A DNA stretch of 64,000 nucleotides from Nocardia cyriacigeorgica (lineage in GTDB: Bacteria > Actinomycetota > Actinomycetes > Mycobacteriales > Mycobacteriaceae), in NCBI RefSeq assembly GCF_005863245.1, contig NZ_VBUT01000004.1:248001-312000 (forward strand), given 5' to 3'. The notes beneath the pieces were generated by a model. The model did no database searches. It saw nothing but the letters and a program-made list of their open reading frames with translations, and was not told the origin of the DNA. Numbering within the stretch: position 1 is the stretch's first letter; every line of letters starts with the position of its first letter. Shown one piece after another: positions 45,642-54,513 of the stretch. The translations under genes and the position numbers were made by a program.

Positions 45642-47078
45642 ATGAAGAACGACGGCACCCAAGAGGACCTGCTCACCCTGGAACGTCGCACGATCGACGT
45701 CGTCCCCGACAACGAGCGCCACGGCACCCCGCGCAGCCAGTTCACGCTGTGGTTCGGGGCGAATATGCAGATCACGGCCATCGTCGACGGCGCGCTGGCC
45801 GTCGTCTTCGGCGCCGACGCGATCTGGGCCATCGTCGGACTGCTCATCGGCAACGTCTTCGGCGGTGCGGTGATGGCGCTGCATTCGGCGCAGGGGCCGC
45901 GGATGGGGCTGCCGCAGATGATCTCGAGCCGCGCGCAGTTCGGCGTCAAGGGCGCGGTGGTGCCGTTGGTGCTGGTGATCCTGATGTACCTGGGCTTCGC
46001 CGCGACCGGCACCGTGCTCGCGGGGCAGGCCGTGAACAAGATGCTCGGCATCGACAACCCTACGATCGGCATCCTGATCTTCGGCGGGCTCACCGCCTTC
46101 GTCGCGATCACCGGCTATCGGCTGATCCACATGGTCGGGCGGGTCGCCACCGTCATCGGCATCATCGGGTTCAGCTACCTGGCGGTCCGGCTGTTCACCG
46201 AATACAACGTCGGCGATTACCTCGGCATCGTCGGATTCGACGCGGTGACCTTCCTGCTCGCGATCTCCCTCGGCGCCGGCTGGCAGCTCACCTTCGGCCC
46301 CTACGTCGCCGACTACTCCCGCTACCTGCCACGCAGCACCAGCGAACGCACCACCTTCTGGTCCACCTTCGCAGGCAGCGTCATCGGTTCGCAGTGGTCG
46401 ATGACCTTCGGCGCGCTGGTCGCGGCCGTCGCGGGTGAGGCCTTCCTCGGCAATCAGGTCGGGTTCCTTGGTGAGCTGGCCGGACCGGCCGCCCTCGCGT
46501 TCCTGATCTACCTGGTGATCGTGGTCGGCAAGCTGACGGTCAACGTGCTCAACGCCTACGGCGGGTTCATGTCGATCCTCACCACCGTCACCGCGTTCAA
46601 CGGCCGCTCACACATCTCCACCACCGCGCGCACCCTCTACATCCTCGGGTTCGTCGGGGTGTCGATGCTGATCGCGATCGCCGCGAGCGCGGACTTCCTG
46701 GAGAACTTCAAGAACTTCGTGCTCGTGCTGCTGATGGTGTTCACCCCGTGGAGCGCGATCAACCTGATCGACTACTACCTGATCTCCAAGGAACGCATCG
46801 ATCTGCCCGCGCTGTACGACCCGAAGGGCCGCTACGGATCGTGGAATGTGCCCGCGCTGGTCTGCTACGCGCTGGGTGTCGTCGCCCAGATCCCGTTCCT
46901 GGCGCAGAAGATGTACACCGGGCCCGTCACCGAGGTGCTCGGCGGCGCCGATATCTCGTGGATCGTCGGCATCGTGTTCACCGGCGCCATCTACTACCCG
47001 GTCGCCACACGCACCAACAACCCGCCCGCGCAGATGATCTACCCCTCGCATACCGAGATGGTCGACACCCGGATCTAG
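45642..47078 (+). CDS. NCS1 family permease, probable hut-pathway transporter
   Basis: A 478-residue, roughly 12-helix protein of the cytosine/purine/allantoin (NCS1, CodB-like) family: RSQFTLWFGANMQITAIVDGAL, GPRMGLPQMISSRAQFGVKGAV and SLGAGWQLTFGPYVADYSRYLP are diagnostic. NCS1 proteins are sodium or proton symporters for nitrogen heterocycles. As first gene of the hutI-hutG operon it probably imports urocanate or another imidazole compound; I recall CodB-like proteins in Pseudomonas hut loci. It ends 9 bases before hutI. Confidence 0.9.
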   Translation: MKNDGTQEDLLTLERRTIDVVPDNERHGTPRSQFTLWFGANMQITAIVDGALAVVFGADAIWAIVGLLIGNVFGGAVMALHSAQGPRMGLPQMISSRAQFGVKGAVVPLVLVILMYLGFAATGTVLAGQAVNKMLGIDNPTIGILIFGGLTAFVAITGYRLIHMVGRVATVIGIIGFSYLAVRLFTEYNVGDYLGIVGFDAVTFLLAISLGAGWQLTFGPYVADYSRYLPRSTSERTTFWSTFAGSVIGSQWSMTFGALVAAVAGEAFLGNQVGFLGELAGPAALAFLIYLVIVVGKLTVNVLNAYGGFMSILTTVTAFNGRSHISTTARTLYILGFVGVSMLIAIAASADFLENFKNFVLVLLMVFTPWSAINLIDYYLISKERIDLPALYDPKGRYGSWNVPALVCYALGVVAQIPFLAQKMYTGPVTEVLGGADISWIVGIVFTGAIYYPVATRTNNPPAQMIYPSHTEMVDTRI

Positions 47079-47087
47079 GAGTCATCC

Positions 47088-48263
47088 ATGGCAACCACGG
47101 CACTGACCGGCATCGGACTACTCGTCACCAATGATCCCGCTCTCGGCGACGGACCGCTGGGGCTGCGGCGGGACGCGGCGGTCGTCTTCGACGACGGCGT
47201 GGTGGCGTGGGTCGGTGATTCCGCCGACGCCCCCGCCGCCGACACCGGACACGATCTGGACGGACGCGCCGTACTCCCCGGCTTCGTCGAATCGCATTCG
47301 CACCTGGTGTTCGCCGGCGACCGGGCCGAGGAGTTCGCGGCCCGGATGTCGGGGCAGAAGTACGCGGCCGGCGGAATCCGCACCACCATCGAAGCCACCC
47401 GCGCCGCCACCGACGAGCAGCTCGCGGCGAACGTGCGGCGGTTGATGGAGGAATCGCTGCGCGCCGGCAGCACCACCGTCGAGTGCAAATCCGGGTACGG
47501 CCAGTCGGTGGCCGATGAGCTGCGCAGCGTGCAGGTCGCAGGCCGCTACACCGACGAGGTGACGCTGCTGGCCGCGCATGTGGCGCCGCCGGAGTATGCC
47601 GGGCGCATCGACGAGTACGTCGCGATGGCGGTCGGCGAGATGATCCCGAAGTGCGCGCCGCACGCGAAGTGGATCGACGTGTTCTGCGAGCAGGGCGCGT
47701 TCGACCGCGATCAAGCGCATGCCGTGCTGACCGCGGGCATCGCGCACGGGTTGATCCCGCGCGTGCACGGCAATCAGCTGCGGCAGGGGCCCGGCGTGCA
47801 ACTCGCGGTGGAGTTGGGCGCGGCCTCGGTCGACCACGTGACGCATGTGAACGCCGCCGATATCGACGCCCTCGCGCACAGCGACACCGTGGCCACCCTG
47901 CTACCCGGTGCCGATTTCTGCACGCGCAGCAGCTATCCCGACGCGCGGGCGTTGATCGACGCCGGAGTGACGGTGGCGCTGGGCGCGGACTGCAATCCGG
48001 GCACCAGCTACACGACCAGCCTGCCGTTCTGCATCGCCATCGCGGTGCGCGATATGCACATGACGCCCGACGAGGCGGTGTGGGCGGCCACCGCGGGCGG
48101 TGCTCGCGCGCTGCGACGCACCGACGTCGGCACGCTCACCCCCGGCGCCCGCGCCGACGCGCTCGCCCTCGACGCACCCACCCATCTGCACCTGGCCTAC
48201 CGGCCCGGTGTGCCGCTGATCAGCCGAGTGTGGCGCGACGGCACACTCGCCTACTCGAACTGA
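47088..48263 (+). CDS. hutI: Imidazolonepropionase
   Basis: HutI is an amidohydrolase that opens 4-imidazolone-5-propionate to N-formimino-glutamate. The metal-binding HxH is in [18 protein letters not shown]. It is followed by [29 protein letters not shown] and the HVTHVN region with further His ligands. The late [17 protein letters not shown] carries the metal-ligand Asp. At 391 residues it is full length. It follows the NCS1 permease by 9 bases and precedes hutG by 10. Confidence 0.96.
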   Translation: MATTALTGIGLLVTNDPALGDGPLGLRRDAAVVFDDGVVAWVGDSADAPAADTGHDLDGRAVLPGFVESHSHLVFAGDRAEEFAARMSGQKYAAGGIRTTIEATRAATDEQLAANVRRLMEESLRAGSTTVECKSGYGQSVADELRSVQVAGRYTDEVTLLAAHVAPPEYAGRIDEYVAMAVGEMIPKCAPHAKWIDVFCEQGAFDRDQAHAVLTAGIAHGLIPRVHGNQLRQGPGVQLAVELGAASVDHVTHVNAADIDALAHSDTVATLLPGADFCTRSSYPDARALIDAGVTVALGADCNPGTSYTTSLPFCIAIAVRDMHMTPDEAVWAATAGGARALRRTDVGTLTPGARADALALDAPTHLHLAYRPGVPLISRVWRDGTLAYSN

Positions 48264-48273
48264 GGAGCCGACG

Positions 48274-49200
48274 ATGCAACCTCGCTGGACCGGCCGCACC
48301 GACGGCACCACACCCGAGCATCTGCGCTGGCATCAGGTGGTCGAACCGTATGGCGCGGGGGTCGACCCCGGCGCGTGCGTGTTCGTCGGATTCGCCAGTG
48401 ATGAAGGAGTGCGCCGCAACAAAGGGCGCGTGGGGGCGGCGGCCGGGCCCGACGCGCTGCGGCAGGCGTTGGCGCCGATGGCGTTGGCGCGACCGCATCG
48501 GGCCTACGACGCGGGCACCGTCACCGTGCGCGACGACCGGCTCGAGGAAGGCCAGCGCGCGCTCGGCGCCACCGTCACCAGCGTGCTCGACGCCGGCCAT
48601 TTCCCAGTGGTGCTCGGCGGCGGGCATGAGATCGCCTACGGCACCTACCTCGGCGTCGCCGGATCCAGGCGCGCCATGGGCGCCCGGATCGGAATCCTCA
48701 ACCTCGACGCGCATTTCGATCTGCGGGCCGACCCCGTCCCCAGTTCCGGCACCCCGTTCCGGCAGATCCTGGAAGCCGACGGTGCGGTGCGCTACGCCGT
48801 GCTCGGCATCAGCCAGCCGAGCAATACCGCCGCGCTGTTCGACACCGCGGCGAAATACGACGTGCGGTTTCTGCTCGACGACGACTGCGAACGAGAGACA
48901 GCACTCGCCTTCGTCGACGACTTCGTGGGCGGTATCGACCTGCTCTACCTGACCATCGACCTCGATGTGCTACCCGCGTCGGTCGCACCGGGCGTCAGCG
49001 CACCGGCCGCGTTCGGCATTCCGCTCGCGACGATCCAGGCGGTCTGCGATCGGGTGACCGCCAGCGGCAAACTCGCCGTCGTGGATGTGGCGGAGCTGAA
49101 TCCGGGGTTGGATATCGACAACCGGACCGCGCGGACGGCGGCGCGATTGATCCACCGGATCGTCACCGGGCACGTGCCGTACGACCCGAATCCGAGCTGA
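48274..49200 (+). CDS. hutG: Formimidoylglutamase
   Basis: HutG belongs to the arginase/ureohydrolase fold and hydrolyses N-formimino-glutamate to glutamate and formamide. The manganese ligands are in GGGHEIAYG (about residue 118), NLDAHFDLR (about 147) and TIDLDVLP (about 230). The 308-residue length is normal. It is the last gene of the permease-hutI-hutG operon. With no hutF in the window, the pathway here is the direct, four-enzyme route ending in formamide. Confidence 0.95.
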   Translation: MQPRWTGRTDGTTPEHLRWHQVVEPYGAGVDPGACVFVGFASDEGVRRNKGRVGAAAGPDALRQALAPMALARPHRAYDAGTVTVRDDRLEEGQRALGATVTSVLDAGHFPVVLGGGHEIAYGTYLGVAGSRRAMGARIGILNLDAHFDLRADPVPSSGTPFRQILEADGAVRYAVLGISQPSNTAALFDTAAKYDVRFLLDDDCERETALAFVDDFVGGIDLLYLTIDLDVLPASVAPGVSAPAAFGIPLATIQAVCDRVTASGKLAVVDVAELNPGLDIDNRTARTAARLIHRIVTGHVPYDPNPS

Positions 49201-49205
49201 ACGCG

Positions 49206-49244
49206 CGGGCGGCCGCCCGTGCCAGGCGGCTGCGCCCGCAGCCG
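49206..49244 (+). terminator. Hairpin pair after hutG
   Basis: A 14-base palindrome (49206-49219) is followed by a 7-bp stem with a 4-base loop (49227-49233 with 49238-49244), directly after the hutG stop codon. Confidence 0.6.
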
Positions 49245-49286
49245 AGCCCGCCGCCCACCCGATCGTCGCCCACTAATCTCGATTCC

Positions 49287-49994
49287 GTGACCAGCGAATC
49301 TCACGAAGCGGCCCTGGCGCTGCTCGATACCGTCACCGATTCGACCCGGCGTCTGCTCACGACGATCGACGCCCTCGACGACGCGGCCCTGAAGGAGCCG
49401 TCGCTGCTGCCCGGCTGGACCCGCGGCCACGTGCTGGCCCATCTGTGCCGCAATGCCGACAGTCTGGTCAATTTGTTCCTGTGGGCCCGCACCGGCATCG
49501 AAACCCCGCAGTACGCCAGCACTTTCATTCGCGACCACGATATCGAGGAAGGTGCTCCGCGCCCGCTGGCCGAGCAGCGCACCGATTTCGTGGAGTCGGC
49601 CGCCCGGCTCGAAGGTATGGCCAGGATCCTCACGCCCGAGCAGTGGCAGGCCGAGGTCCGCACCCGCCAGGGCAGGCCCATCCCGGCCACGGAGGTGGTG
49701 TGGATGCGCTGGCAGGAGGTCGAGGTCCATCACGTGGACCTGGCCGCCGGTTACAGCCACACCGATTGGCCCGCCGAGTTCGTCGACCGGCTGCTGCCCG
49801 AGGCGGCGACCGGGCTGAGCAAGTCGGCTGCGGAGCCGTTCGAGATCGTCACGCCGGGGTTCACCACCATCGGCGCGGGAGCCCCCACGACGACTGTCAC
49901 CGGGCCCGCCGCCGACGTCCTCGTCTGGCTGCTGGGCCGCGGCACCCCCGCATCCCTGCCGCAGCCGCTCCCTCCGGTGCCGGACTGGAAGTAG
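49287..49994 (+). CDS. Maleylpyruvate isomerase/mycothiol-dependent (MDMPI, DinB-like) protein
   Basis: This 235-residue protein has the four-helix MDMPI N-terminal domain: LLPGWTRGHVLAHLCRNADSLVNLF with the metal His, and RWQEVEVHHVDLAAGY with the Glu and second His. A short C-terminal domain ends in GPAADVLVWLLGRG. Members use or are predicted to use mycothiol, the actinobacterial thiol. The usual substrate is maleylpyruvate of gentisate breakdown, but no gentisate genes are near, so the reaction here is open. GTG 49287 is the start. Confidence 0.9.
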   Translation: MTSESHEAALALLDTVTDSTRRLLTTIDALDDAALKEPSLLPGWTRGHVLAHLCRNADSLVNLFLWARTGIETPQYASTFIRDHDIEEGAPRPLAEQRTDFVESAARLEGMARILTPEQWQAEVRTRQGRPIPATEVVWMRWQEVEVHHVDLAAGYSHTDWPAEFVDRLLPEAATGLSKSAAEPFEIVTPGFTTIGAGAPTTTVTGPAADVLVWLLGRGTPASLPQPLPPVPDWK

Positions 49995-49998
49995 TAGG

Positions 49999-50042
49999 GC
50001 GAGCCGGTGCCCGGCGAACATCTGCGTCCGGGCACCGCTCGC
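49999..50042. terminator. Hairpin between convergent genes
   Basis: Arms 49999-50014 and 50028-50042 pair over 15 bases with one bulged G around a 13-base loop. They lie between the MDMPI gene and the secreted-protein gene. Confidence 0.75.
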
Positions 50043-50052
50043 GGATCGGTCG

Positions 50053-50376
50053 TCAGGCGGCCTTGCCGGACCAGCCGTGGTGGATCAGGCGGCTGTGCGG
50101 GGCGACGGTCGCCACGGGGGCACCGGTGCAGTTGTCGGAGCCGAAGAGCAGGAACGGGCGGTCGCTGCGATTCTCGACCTCGATCTCCCGCGGGAATCCG
50201 CTGGCCCAGCACTGGTCGAGGTTGCTCAGCTCCATCGTGCCGTCGATCATCACCACTTGCCTACCGTCGCCGCCGCCCCCGAACGAACCGGTCGGGAAAG
50301 CCGAGGCGGACGGCGCCACCACGGACACCGCAGCCACGGTGAGAGCACCTATGCACGAGAGCATTCCAAGTTTCAC
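50053..50376 (-). CDS. Small secreted protein, function unknown
   Basis: This 107-residue protein has a signal peptide (MKLGMLSCIGALTVAAVSVVAPSASA, cleavage after ASA near residue 26). The mature part of about 80 residues has two cysteines (NLDQCWASGF and SDNCTGAP) probably in a disulphide, and a beta-rich composition (EIEVENRSDRPFLLFG). Similar small exported proteins are common in Nocardia. No domain is recognised. Confidence 0.75.
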   Translation of the reverse strand: MKLGMLSCIGALTVAAVSVVAPSASAFPTGSFGGGGDGRQVVMIDGTMELSNLDQCWASGFPREIEVENRSDRPFLLFGSDNCTGAPVATVAPHSRLIHHGWSGKAA

Positions 50377-50558
50377 GAAGGGAGCCTACGGGCGAGGCAG
50401 CGGTGTTCCCCAGCAGTGGTGAGCCCAAGGGCAGGCACCGAGTGTTCGAGCTGGGAATCTCGAGGGGAACCTCGCTGCGGCAGGCGCCGCGGATGCCGTC
50501 CGGTCGGGTGCCGATCGAACGGCGAATATAGTCCGAAAATAGGCCCCGGTACGAGACG

Positions 50559-50587
50559 AAGGCCCCTCCCGAACCGGGAGGGGCCTT
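50559..50587 (-). terminator. Terminator of tRNA-Arg
   Basis: A perfect 13-bp stem (50559-50571 with 50575-50587) with a 3-base loop lies just downstream of the tRNA gene on the minus strand. Confidence 0.85.
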
Positions 50588-50593
50588 CTGACG

Positions 50594-50666
50594 TGCGCCC
50601 GAAGGGATTCGAACCCCTAACCTTCTGATCCGTAGTCAGATGCTCTATCCGTTGAGCTACGGGCGC
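50594..50666 (-). tRNA. tRNA-Arg(ACG)
   Basis: The minus strand gives a 73-base cloverleaf with a GCGCCCG/CGGGCGC acceptor stem, A discriminator, TTCGAAT T-loop and anticodon loop CTACGGA. The anticodon is ACG, whose A34 is the substrate of TadA (gene at 25098-25670). CCA is not encoded. Confidence 0.96.
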
Positions 50667-50705
50667 ATGCGGTGTTCAGTTGTTCACCCGGTTTCCCGGG
50701 CTTGG

Positions 50706-50792
50706 CGGAGGCGAGAGGATTTGAACCTCCGGTCCCCGTGAAGGGACAACTCATTAGCAGTGAGTCCCATTCGGCCGCTCTGGCACGCCTCC
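50706..50792 (-). tRNA. tRNA-Ser(GCU)
   Basis: The minus strand folds as an 87-base type II tRNA with a GGAGGCG/CGCCTCC acceptor, G discriminator, long variable arm and anticodon loop CTGCTAA, anticodon GCU. It lies 39 bases upstream of tRNA-Arg on the same strand. Confidence 0.95.
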
Positions 50793-50883
50793 TGGAGCCT
50801 TCTCTTCGAGGGCACCGGTCCTTTCGAACCGCCGAGCAGCAAGGTTACAGTAGCCGATCCACAGAGTGCAAAACGGCTGGTAG

Positions 50884-51621
50884 TTAGCGTAAATTGCTGT
50901 CGAACCAGTCGAAGATCCTGGTTTGCGCGTCGATGAGATCGTCGCGCTCCTCCTCGTCGTCGCCGGGTTTGTCGGCGCGGTGCAGCAGACCCGGATAACT
51001 GATCACCAGACTGGCCACCTCGGCGCGGGCGGCGGCGTCGCGCAACCGGTCGACCTCCTCCGGCGGAGTGTTCGGATCGGTCTCGCCGAACAGGCCGAGC
51101 CACGGTGCCTGCAATCGCGGGGCCGCGTCGACGAGCGCCTCGGCCTTATCGGTGAGCGGGCTCACGATGCCGGGGGCCGCGACGCTGACGGCGGCGCCGA
51201 TGGGGCGGTTGGTGGCGACGAGGAAGGCGGCGGTGCCCGCGGTGTCGAAGCCGAGCGCGCCGATGCAGTCCGGGAACACCCCGCGCCGGGTGAGCCAGTC
51301 GAAGCAGGCGTCGAAATCCTCGAACAGTTCGTCGCCGAACACCCCGGTGGTCGGGGTGTCGGTGGCGCGGTGGAACAGGTTGGGCGCGACGACCGTCCAG
51401 CCCTCGGTGGCCAACGCCTGCATGAGCTCCAGCAACGGCCCGGTGAACTCACTGGACTCGTGCAGCAACACGATGCCGCCACGGGCATTGCCCTCGGGTT
51501 CGACCACGGTGATGGGCACCTGCTGGTGCGCGGCCGGGCGCCGGTCCGGCTCGAGCTCACCCTCGGTTGCCATGTCGTCCCCGACGCGCAGCGGCGCTAG
51601 ATCGTCATAAGTGCCCGACAT
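50884..51621 (-). CDS. Dienelactone hydrolase family protein with altered nucleophile
   Basis: A 245-residue alpha/beta hydrolase of the dienelactone hydrolase type: GGIVLLHESSEFTGPLLELMQALATEGWTVVAPNLFHR at the start, GLFGETDPNTP for the acid region and GLLHRAD for the catalytic His. The nucleophile elbow, normally GxCxG or GxSxG, reads GFDTAG, placing Asp at that position. Asp nucleophiles are used by haloalkane dehalogenases and epoxide hydrolases, so activity is possible but different. ATG 51621 (MSGTYDDLAPL) is chosen from the N-terminus; a longer open frame runs upstream antisense to the next gene. Confidence 0.85.
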   Translation of the reverse strand: MSGTYDDLAPLRVGDDMATEGELEPDRRPAAHQQVPITVVEPEGNARGGIVLLHESSEFTGPLLELMQALATEGWTVVAPNLFHRATDTPTTGVFGDELFEDFDACFDWLTRRGVFPDCIGALGFDTAGTAAFLVATNRPIGAAVSVAAPGIVSPLTDKAEALVDAAPRLQAPWLGLFGETDPNTPPEEVDRLRDAAARAEVASLVISYPGLLHRADKPGDDEEERDDLIDAQTRIFDWFDSNLR

Positions 51622-51717
51622 GAATCCAGCGTAGGACCGATTTCTGATCTTGGGGAGAAATTGCACGTGAGAGGCCCTCGCGCACGGAAATTCCGGCGCC
51701 GGGCATATGGTTGGGGG

Positions 51718-52797
51718 GTGACCGCGCAGATTCGGCCGGACCTCGATTCCATTCCGGCGTACGTCCCCGGCCGCAACCATCCCGGTGCGGTCAAACTGGC
51801 CAGCAACGAGACCACCTTCGGTCCGCTGCCCGCCGCCCTCAAGGCCATCACCGAGGCGGCCGAGCTGTCGAGCCGCTACCCGGACAATCAGGTCACCGAG
51901 CTGCGGGCGGCGCTCGCGGAGTTCCTCGGCGTCTCCCCGGCGAACGTCGCGGTGGGCTGCGGCAGCGTCGCGCTGTGCCAGGAGCTGGTGCAGATCACCT
52001 GCTCCTCCCCCGACGACGAGGTGCTGTTCGCGTGGCGCTCGTTCGAGGCGTACCCGATCGTCACCCAGGTGGGCAATGCCAAGGCCGTGCCGGTGCCGCT
52101 GGACCCGGAGCTGGTGCACGATCTGGATGCGATCGCCGCGGCGGTCACCGAACGCACCAAGATGATCTTCATCTGCAATCCGAACAACCCGACCGGCACC
52201 GCGGTCGGCCGCGCGGCGCTGACCCGCTTCCTCGACACCGTGCCGGACAACGTGCTCGTGGTGCTGGACGAGGCCTACTACGAGTACATGCGGCTCACCC
52301 CGCAGGACCGCCCCGACGGCGTCGAGCTCGGCCGTACCCGGCCCAATGTCGTTGTGCTACGCACCTTCTCGAAGGCCTACGGTTTGGCCGGGCTGCGCGC
52401 GGGCTATGCGGTGGGCGCCCCGGAGGTGATCACCGCGCTGCTGAAGGTGCACATCCCGTTCAGCGTCAACCGGGTGGCGCAGGCCGCCGCGATCGCTTCG
52501 CTGGAGGCACGCCATGAGCTGCTCGATCGCACCGAACCGCTGATCGCCGAGCGTGACCGGGTGCGCGATGCCTTGCTGGCCGCGGGCTACCGGGTGCCGC
52601 CGAGTGAGGCGAACTTCGTGTGGCTGGCGCTGGGCGAGCACAGTGTCCCGTTCGCCGAGGCGAGCGCCGAGGCGGGGGTGCTGGTTCGGCCGTTCGCCGG
52701 CGACGGGGTGCGCGTCACCGCCGGCGATCCGCACGAGAACGATCTGTTCCTGAGCTTCGCCACCGATCCGGCGGTCGCCGCCCGGTTCACCGGCTGA
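51718..52797 (+). CDS. pat: Aromatic amino acid/histidinol-phosphate aminotransferase-like (Pat/HisC2)
   Basis: This 359-residue fold-type I PLP enzyme is close to HisC. KLASNETTFGPLP binds the substrate phosphate or carboxylate. NPNNPTGT and VVLDEAYYEY are the cofactor-ring motifs, and RTFSKAYGLAGLRAGY contains the Schiff-base Lys. GTG 51718 is preferred, as the preceding G-run gives a ribosome site. The homologous M. tuberculosis position holds hisC2/pat (Rv3772), which uses phenylalanine and tyrosine, so it may finish the tyrosine route begun by TyrA. Histidinol-phosphate remains an alternative substrate. Confidence 0.92.
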   Translation: MTAQIRPDLDSIPAYVPGRNHPGAVKLASNETTFGPLPAALKAITEAAELSSRYPDNQVTELRAALAEFLGVSPANVAVGCGSVALCQELVQITCSSPDDEVLFAWRSFEAYPIVTQVGNAKAVPVPLDPELVHDLDAIAAAVTERTKMIFICNPNNPTGTAVGRAALTRFLDTVPDNVLVVLDEAYYEYMRLTPQDRPDGVELGRTRPNVVVLRTFSKAYGLAGLRAGYAVGAPEVITALLKVHIPFSVNRVAQAAAIASLEARHELLDRTEPLIAERDRVRDALLAAGYRVPPSEANFVWLALGEHSVPFAEASAEAGVLVRPFAGDGVRVTAGDPHENDLFLSFATDPAVAARFTG

Positions 52798-52887
52798 ACC
52801 TCGGCTATCGCCTCTGCCGAGCGTCGGGCGGCGGCCGAGCCCCGGAACGTCAGGGCCGTGCCGCTCGATCCTGCGGCCACGCCGACC

Positions 52888-52989
52888 AGCCCGCTGATCA
52901 GGCGGTGCCGAGCTCGCGGGTCCTCACTCCACGCCGACGCGCCCGCTGTTCAGACGGCGCCGAACCCGCGGATCCTCACTCCACGCCGA
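52888..52989. repeat. Tandem direct repeat at the 3' end of the mycolyltransferase gene
   Basis: Copies at 52888-52937 and 52940-52989 are about 84% identical over 50 bases and offset by 52. Both contain CCTCACTCCACGCCGA. The second copy includes the stop codon and last residues of the mycolyltransferase gene. Confidence 0.8.
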
Positions 52990-54037
52990 GCCCGCGCGCG
53001 ATGGTCGGCCAGGAGCTGACCAGCTCGTCGGCCCAGTACGGCCAGGAATGGGTGCCCGTAGGCCGCAGGTTCGCGGTATGCGCGATGCCGAGAGCATTGA
53101 GCCGGTCGATAAGCCGGCGGGTACAGGTGTTGGTGCCCGCCTCCAGCGGGCTGCCGAAGCCGATGGCGGTGAGAAGTTCCGGGTTACTCGGGACCTCGTA
53201 CTTGCCGGGCACGCCGCTACCCGAGGACAGGTAGATCGCCTTGCCGCGCAACGCTTCCGCGTTCCGGGTGACGTCGTGCGCCAGCCAGGCAGGGTCTTCG
53301 GGCTCGCCGAACATATTGTCCGGATCGCCCTTGTAGGTGGCGATCACGGCGCGAACCTGCGCCTGCCCGAGATCGGATCCGCTGGTGTAGCAGCCGCTGT
53401 GCGCGGCGACGGCGGCGTAGAGCCGCGGTTCGCGCACCGCGAGCATCATCGCCCCCTCGGCGCCCATCGACACACCCATCAGGGCATTGCGGCCGTTGCC
53501 GTTGAATCGGGCGTCGATCAGCGGGGGCAGTTCCTTGGTCAGGAACGTCTCCCACATGTTCGTGCCGAGCACCGGATCGGGCCGCTGCCAGTCGGTGTAG
53601 TAGCTGGCGGGCCCGCCGACGGTGAGCACCACGTTGACGTTCTTGTCCTCGTAGAACGGCACCGCGCCACCGCGTTCGATCCAGTTGTTGCTGTCCTCGA
53701 CGGCGCTGCGGCCGTCGAGCATGTAGACGGTGGGCCGGGGCGCGCTGCGATCGCGCGGCAACAGCACCTGCACTTCGACGGTCCGGCTCATCGCGGGCGA
53801 ATCGACGTAGACCCGCAGCCTGCGGTCGGTGATCTCGCTGACGCCGCTGATCCTCGGGCGCGCCGGCATCGGCCTGGTCTGCTCGGCCATGCCCGGTCCG
53901 TCGGAGGATCCGGTGCCCTGTTCCTCAGCGGGCGCGGCCGTCGAATGGGGGGCGCCGATCGCCGCCGCACCGATCAAGAGTGCGGCGCTCACCAGCGCGC
54001 CGGACAGCCGGCGCCGCGGTCCACGCCGTGACAGCAT
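52976..54037 (-). CDS. Secreted mycolyltransferase/esterase (antigen 85-like)
   Basis: The 353-residue protein has a basic start and signal peptide (MLSRRGPRRRLSGALVSAALLIGAAAIGAPHSTAAPA). An esterase D/antigen 85 domain follows: VEVQVLLPRDRSAPRPTVYMLDG, then GVSMGAEGAMML with the nucleophile Ser near residue 190, and GTHSWPYW with the catalytic His. Antigen 85 enzymes transfer mycolate between trehalose monomycolates and to arabinogalactan at the outer wall, which fits the galactan genes further along. ATG 54037 is chosen for the signal peptide. The precise acyl acceptor cannot be read from sequence. Confidence 0.92.
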   Translation of the reverse strand: MLSRRGPRRRLSGALVSAALLIGAAAIGAPHSTAAPAEEQGTGSSDGPGMAEQTRPMPARPRISGVSEITDRRLRVYVDSPAMSRTVEVQVLLPRDRSAPRPTVYMLDGRSAVEDSNNWIERGGAVPFYEDKNVNVVLTVGGPASYYTDWQRPDPVLGTNMWETFLTKELPPLIDARFNGNGRNALMGVSMGAEGAMMLAVREPRLYAAVAAHSGCYTSGSDLGQAQVRAVIATYKGDPDNMFGEPEDPAWLAHDVTRNAEALRGKAIYLSSGSGVPGKYEVPSNPELLTAIGFGSPLEAGTNTCTRRLIDRLNALGIAHTANLRPTGTHSWPYWADELVSSWPTIARGLGVE

Positions 54038-54129
54038 GTGGCCATAGTGCCAGAAGCGCCCGCCCGGTCGCCGCGCCGAAAAGCGCGCCGGGCGCGGATT
54101 CACCCGGCGACCAGCACGGATGACCGGGA

Positions 54130-54513
54130 TCAGGGTTCGTAGACGCCGTAGGCGCGATTGGCGATGCACATCGGCACCACGTGCTGCTCGCGCCGCCATT
54201 CGAATCGCGCGGCGGCCTCGACGGTTTCGCGTTCCACCAGGCAGACGGTGGTGGTGCCGGGCAGGGTGATGTTCGCCAGCGGCGAGACGGCCAGCGGGAT
54301 CCCGATGTAGACCTTGTTGTTCATGCACACCGGCACCACCGGCACGCCACGAATACCGCTGTGGCGGTCGGCGATGCCCTGCGCGTGCGGCACGCCCGAA
54401 CAGTCCAGCGGGTTGGCGTCGCTCGCCTGCGCGGGGGCAGCGGCGAGGGTGAGACCGGCCGCGGTACCCACGGCCAGCAAGCTCAGGGATCTAGCGATGG
54501 TGGTCCACGTCAT
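54130..54513 (-). CDS. Secreted cysteine-containing protein, function unknown
   Basis: This 127-residue protein has a signal peptide (TIARSLSLLAVGTAAGLTLAAAPAQA, cleavage after AQA). The mature domain of ~97 residues has four cysteines (PLDCSGVP, VVPVCMNN, TVCLVERE, VPMCIANR), which probably form two disulphides. The pattern PVCMNNKVYIGIPLAVSPL...PMCIANRAYGV repeats a Cys-Met/Ile-x-Asn-x-x-Tyr unit. No family is recognised. It lies 92 bases upstream of the mycolyltransferase gene on the same strand. Confidence 0.75.
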   Translation of the reverse strand: MTWTTIARSLSLLAVGTAAGLTLAAAPAQASDANPLDCSGVPHAQGIADRHSGIRGVPVVPVCMNNKVYIGIPLAVSPLANITLPGTTTVCLVERETVEAAARFEWRREQHVVPMCIANRAYGVYEP

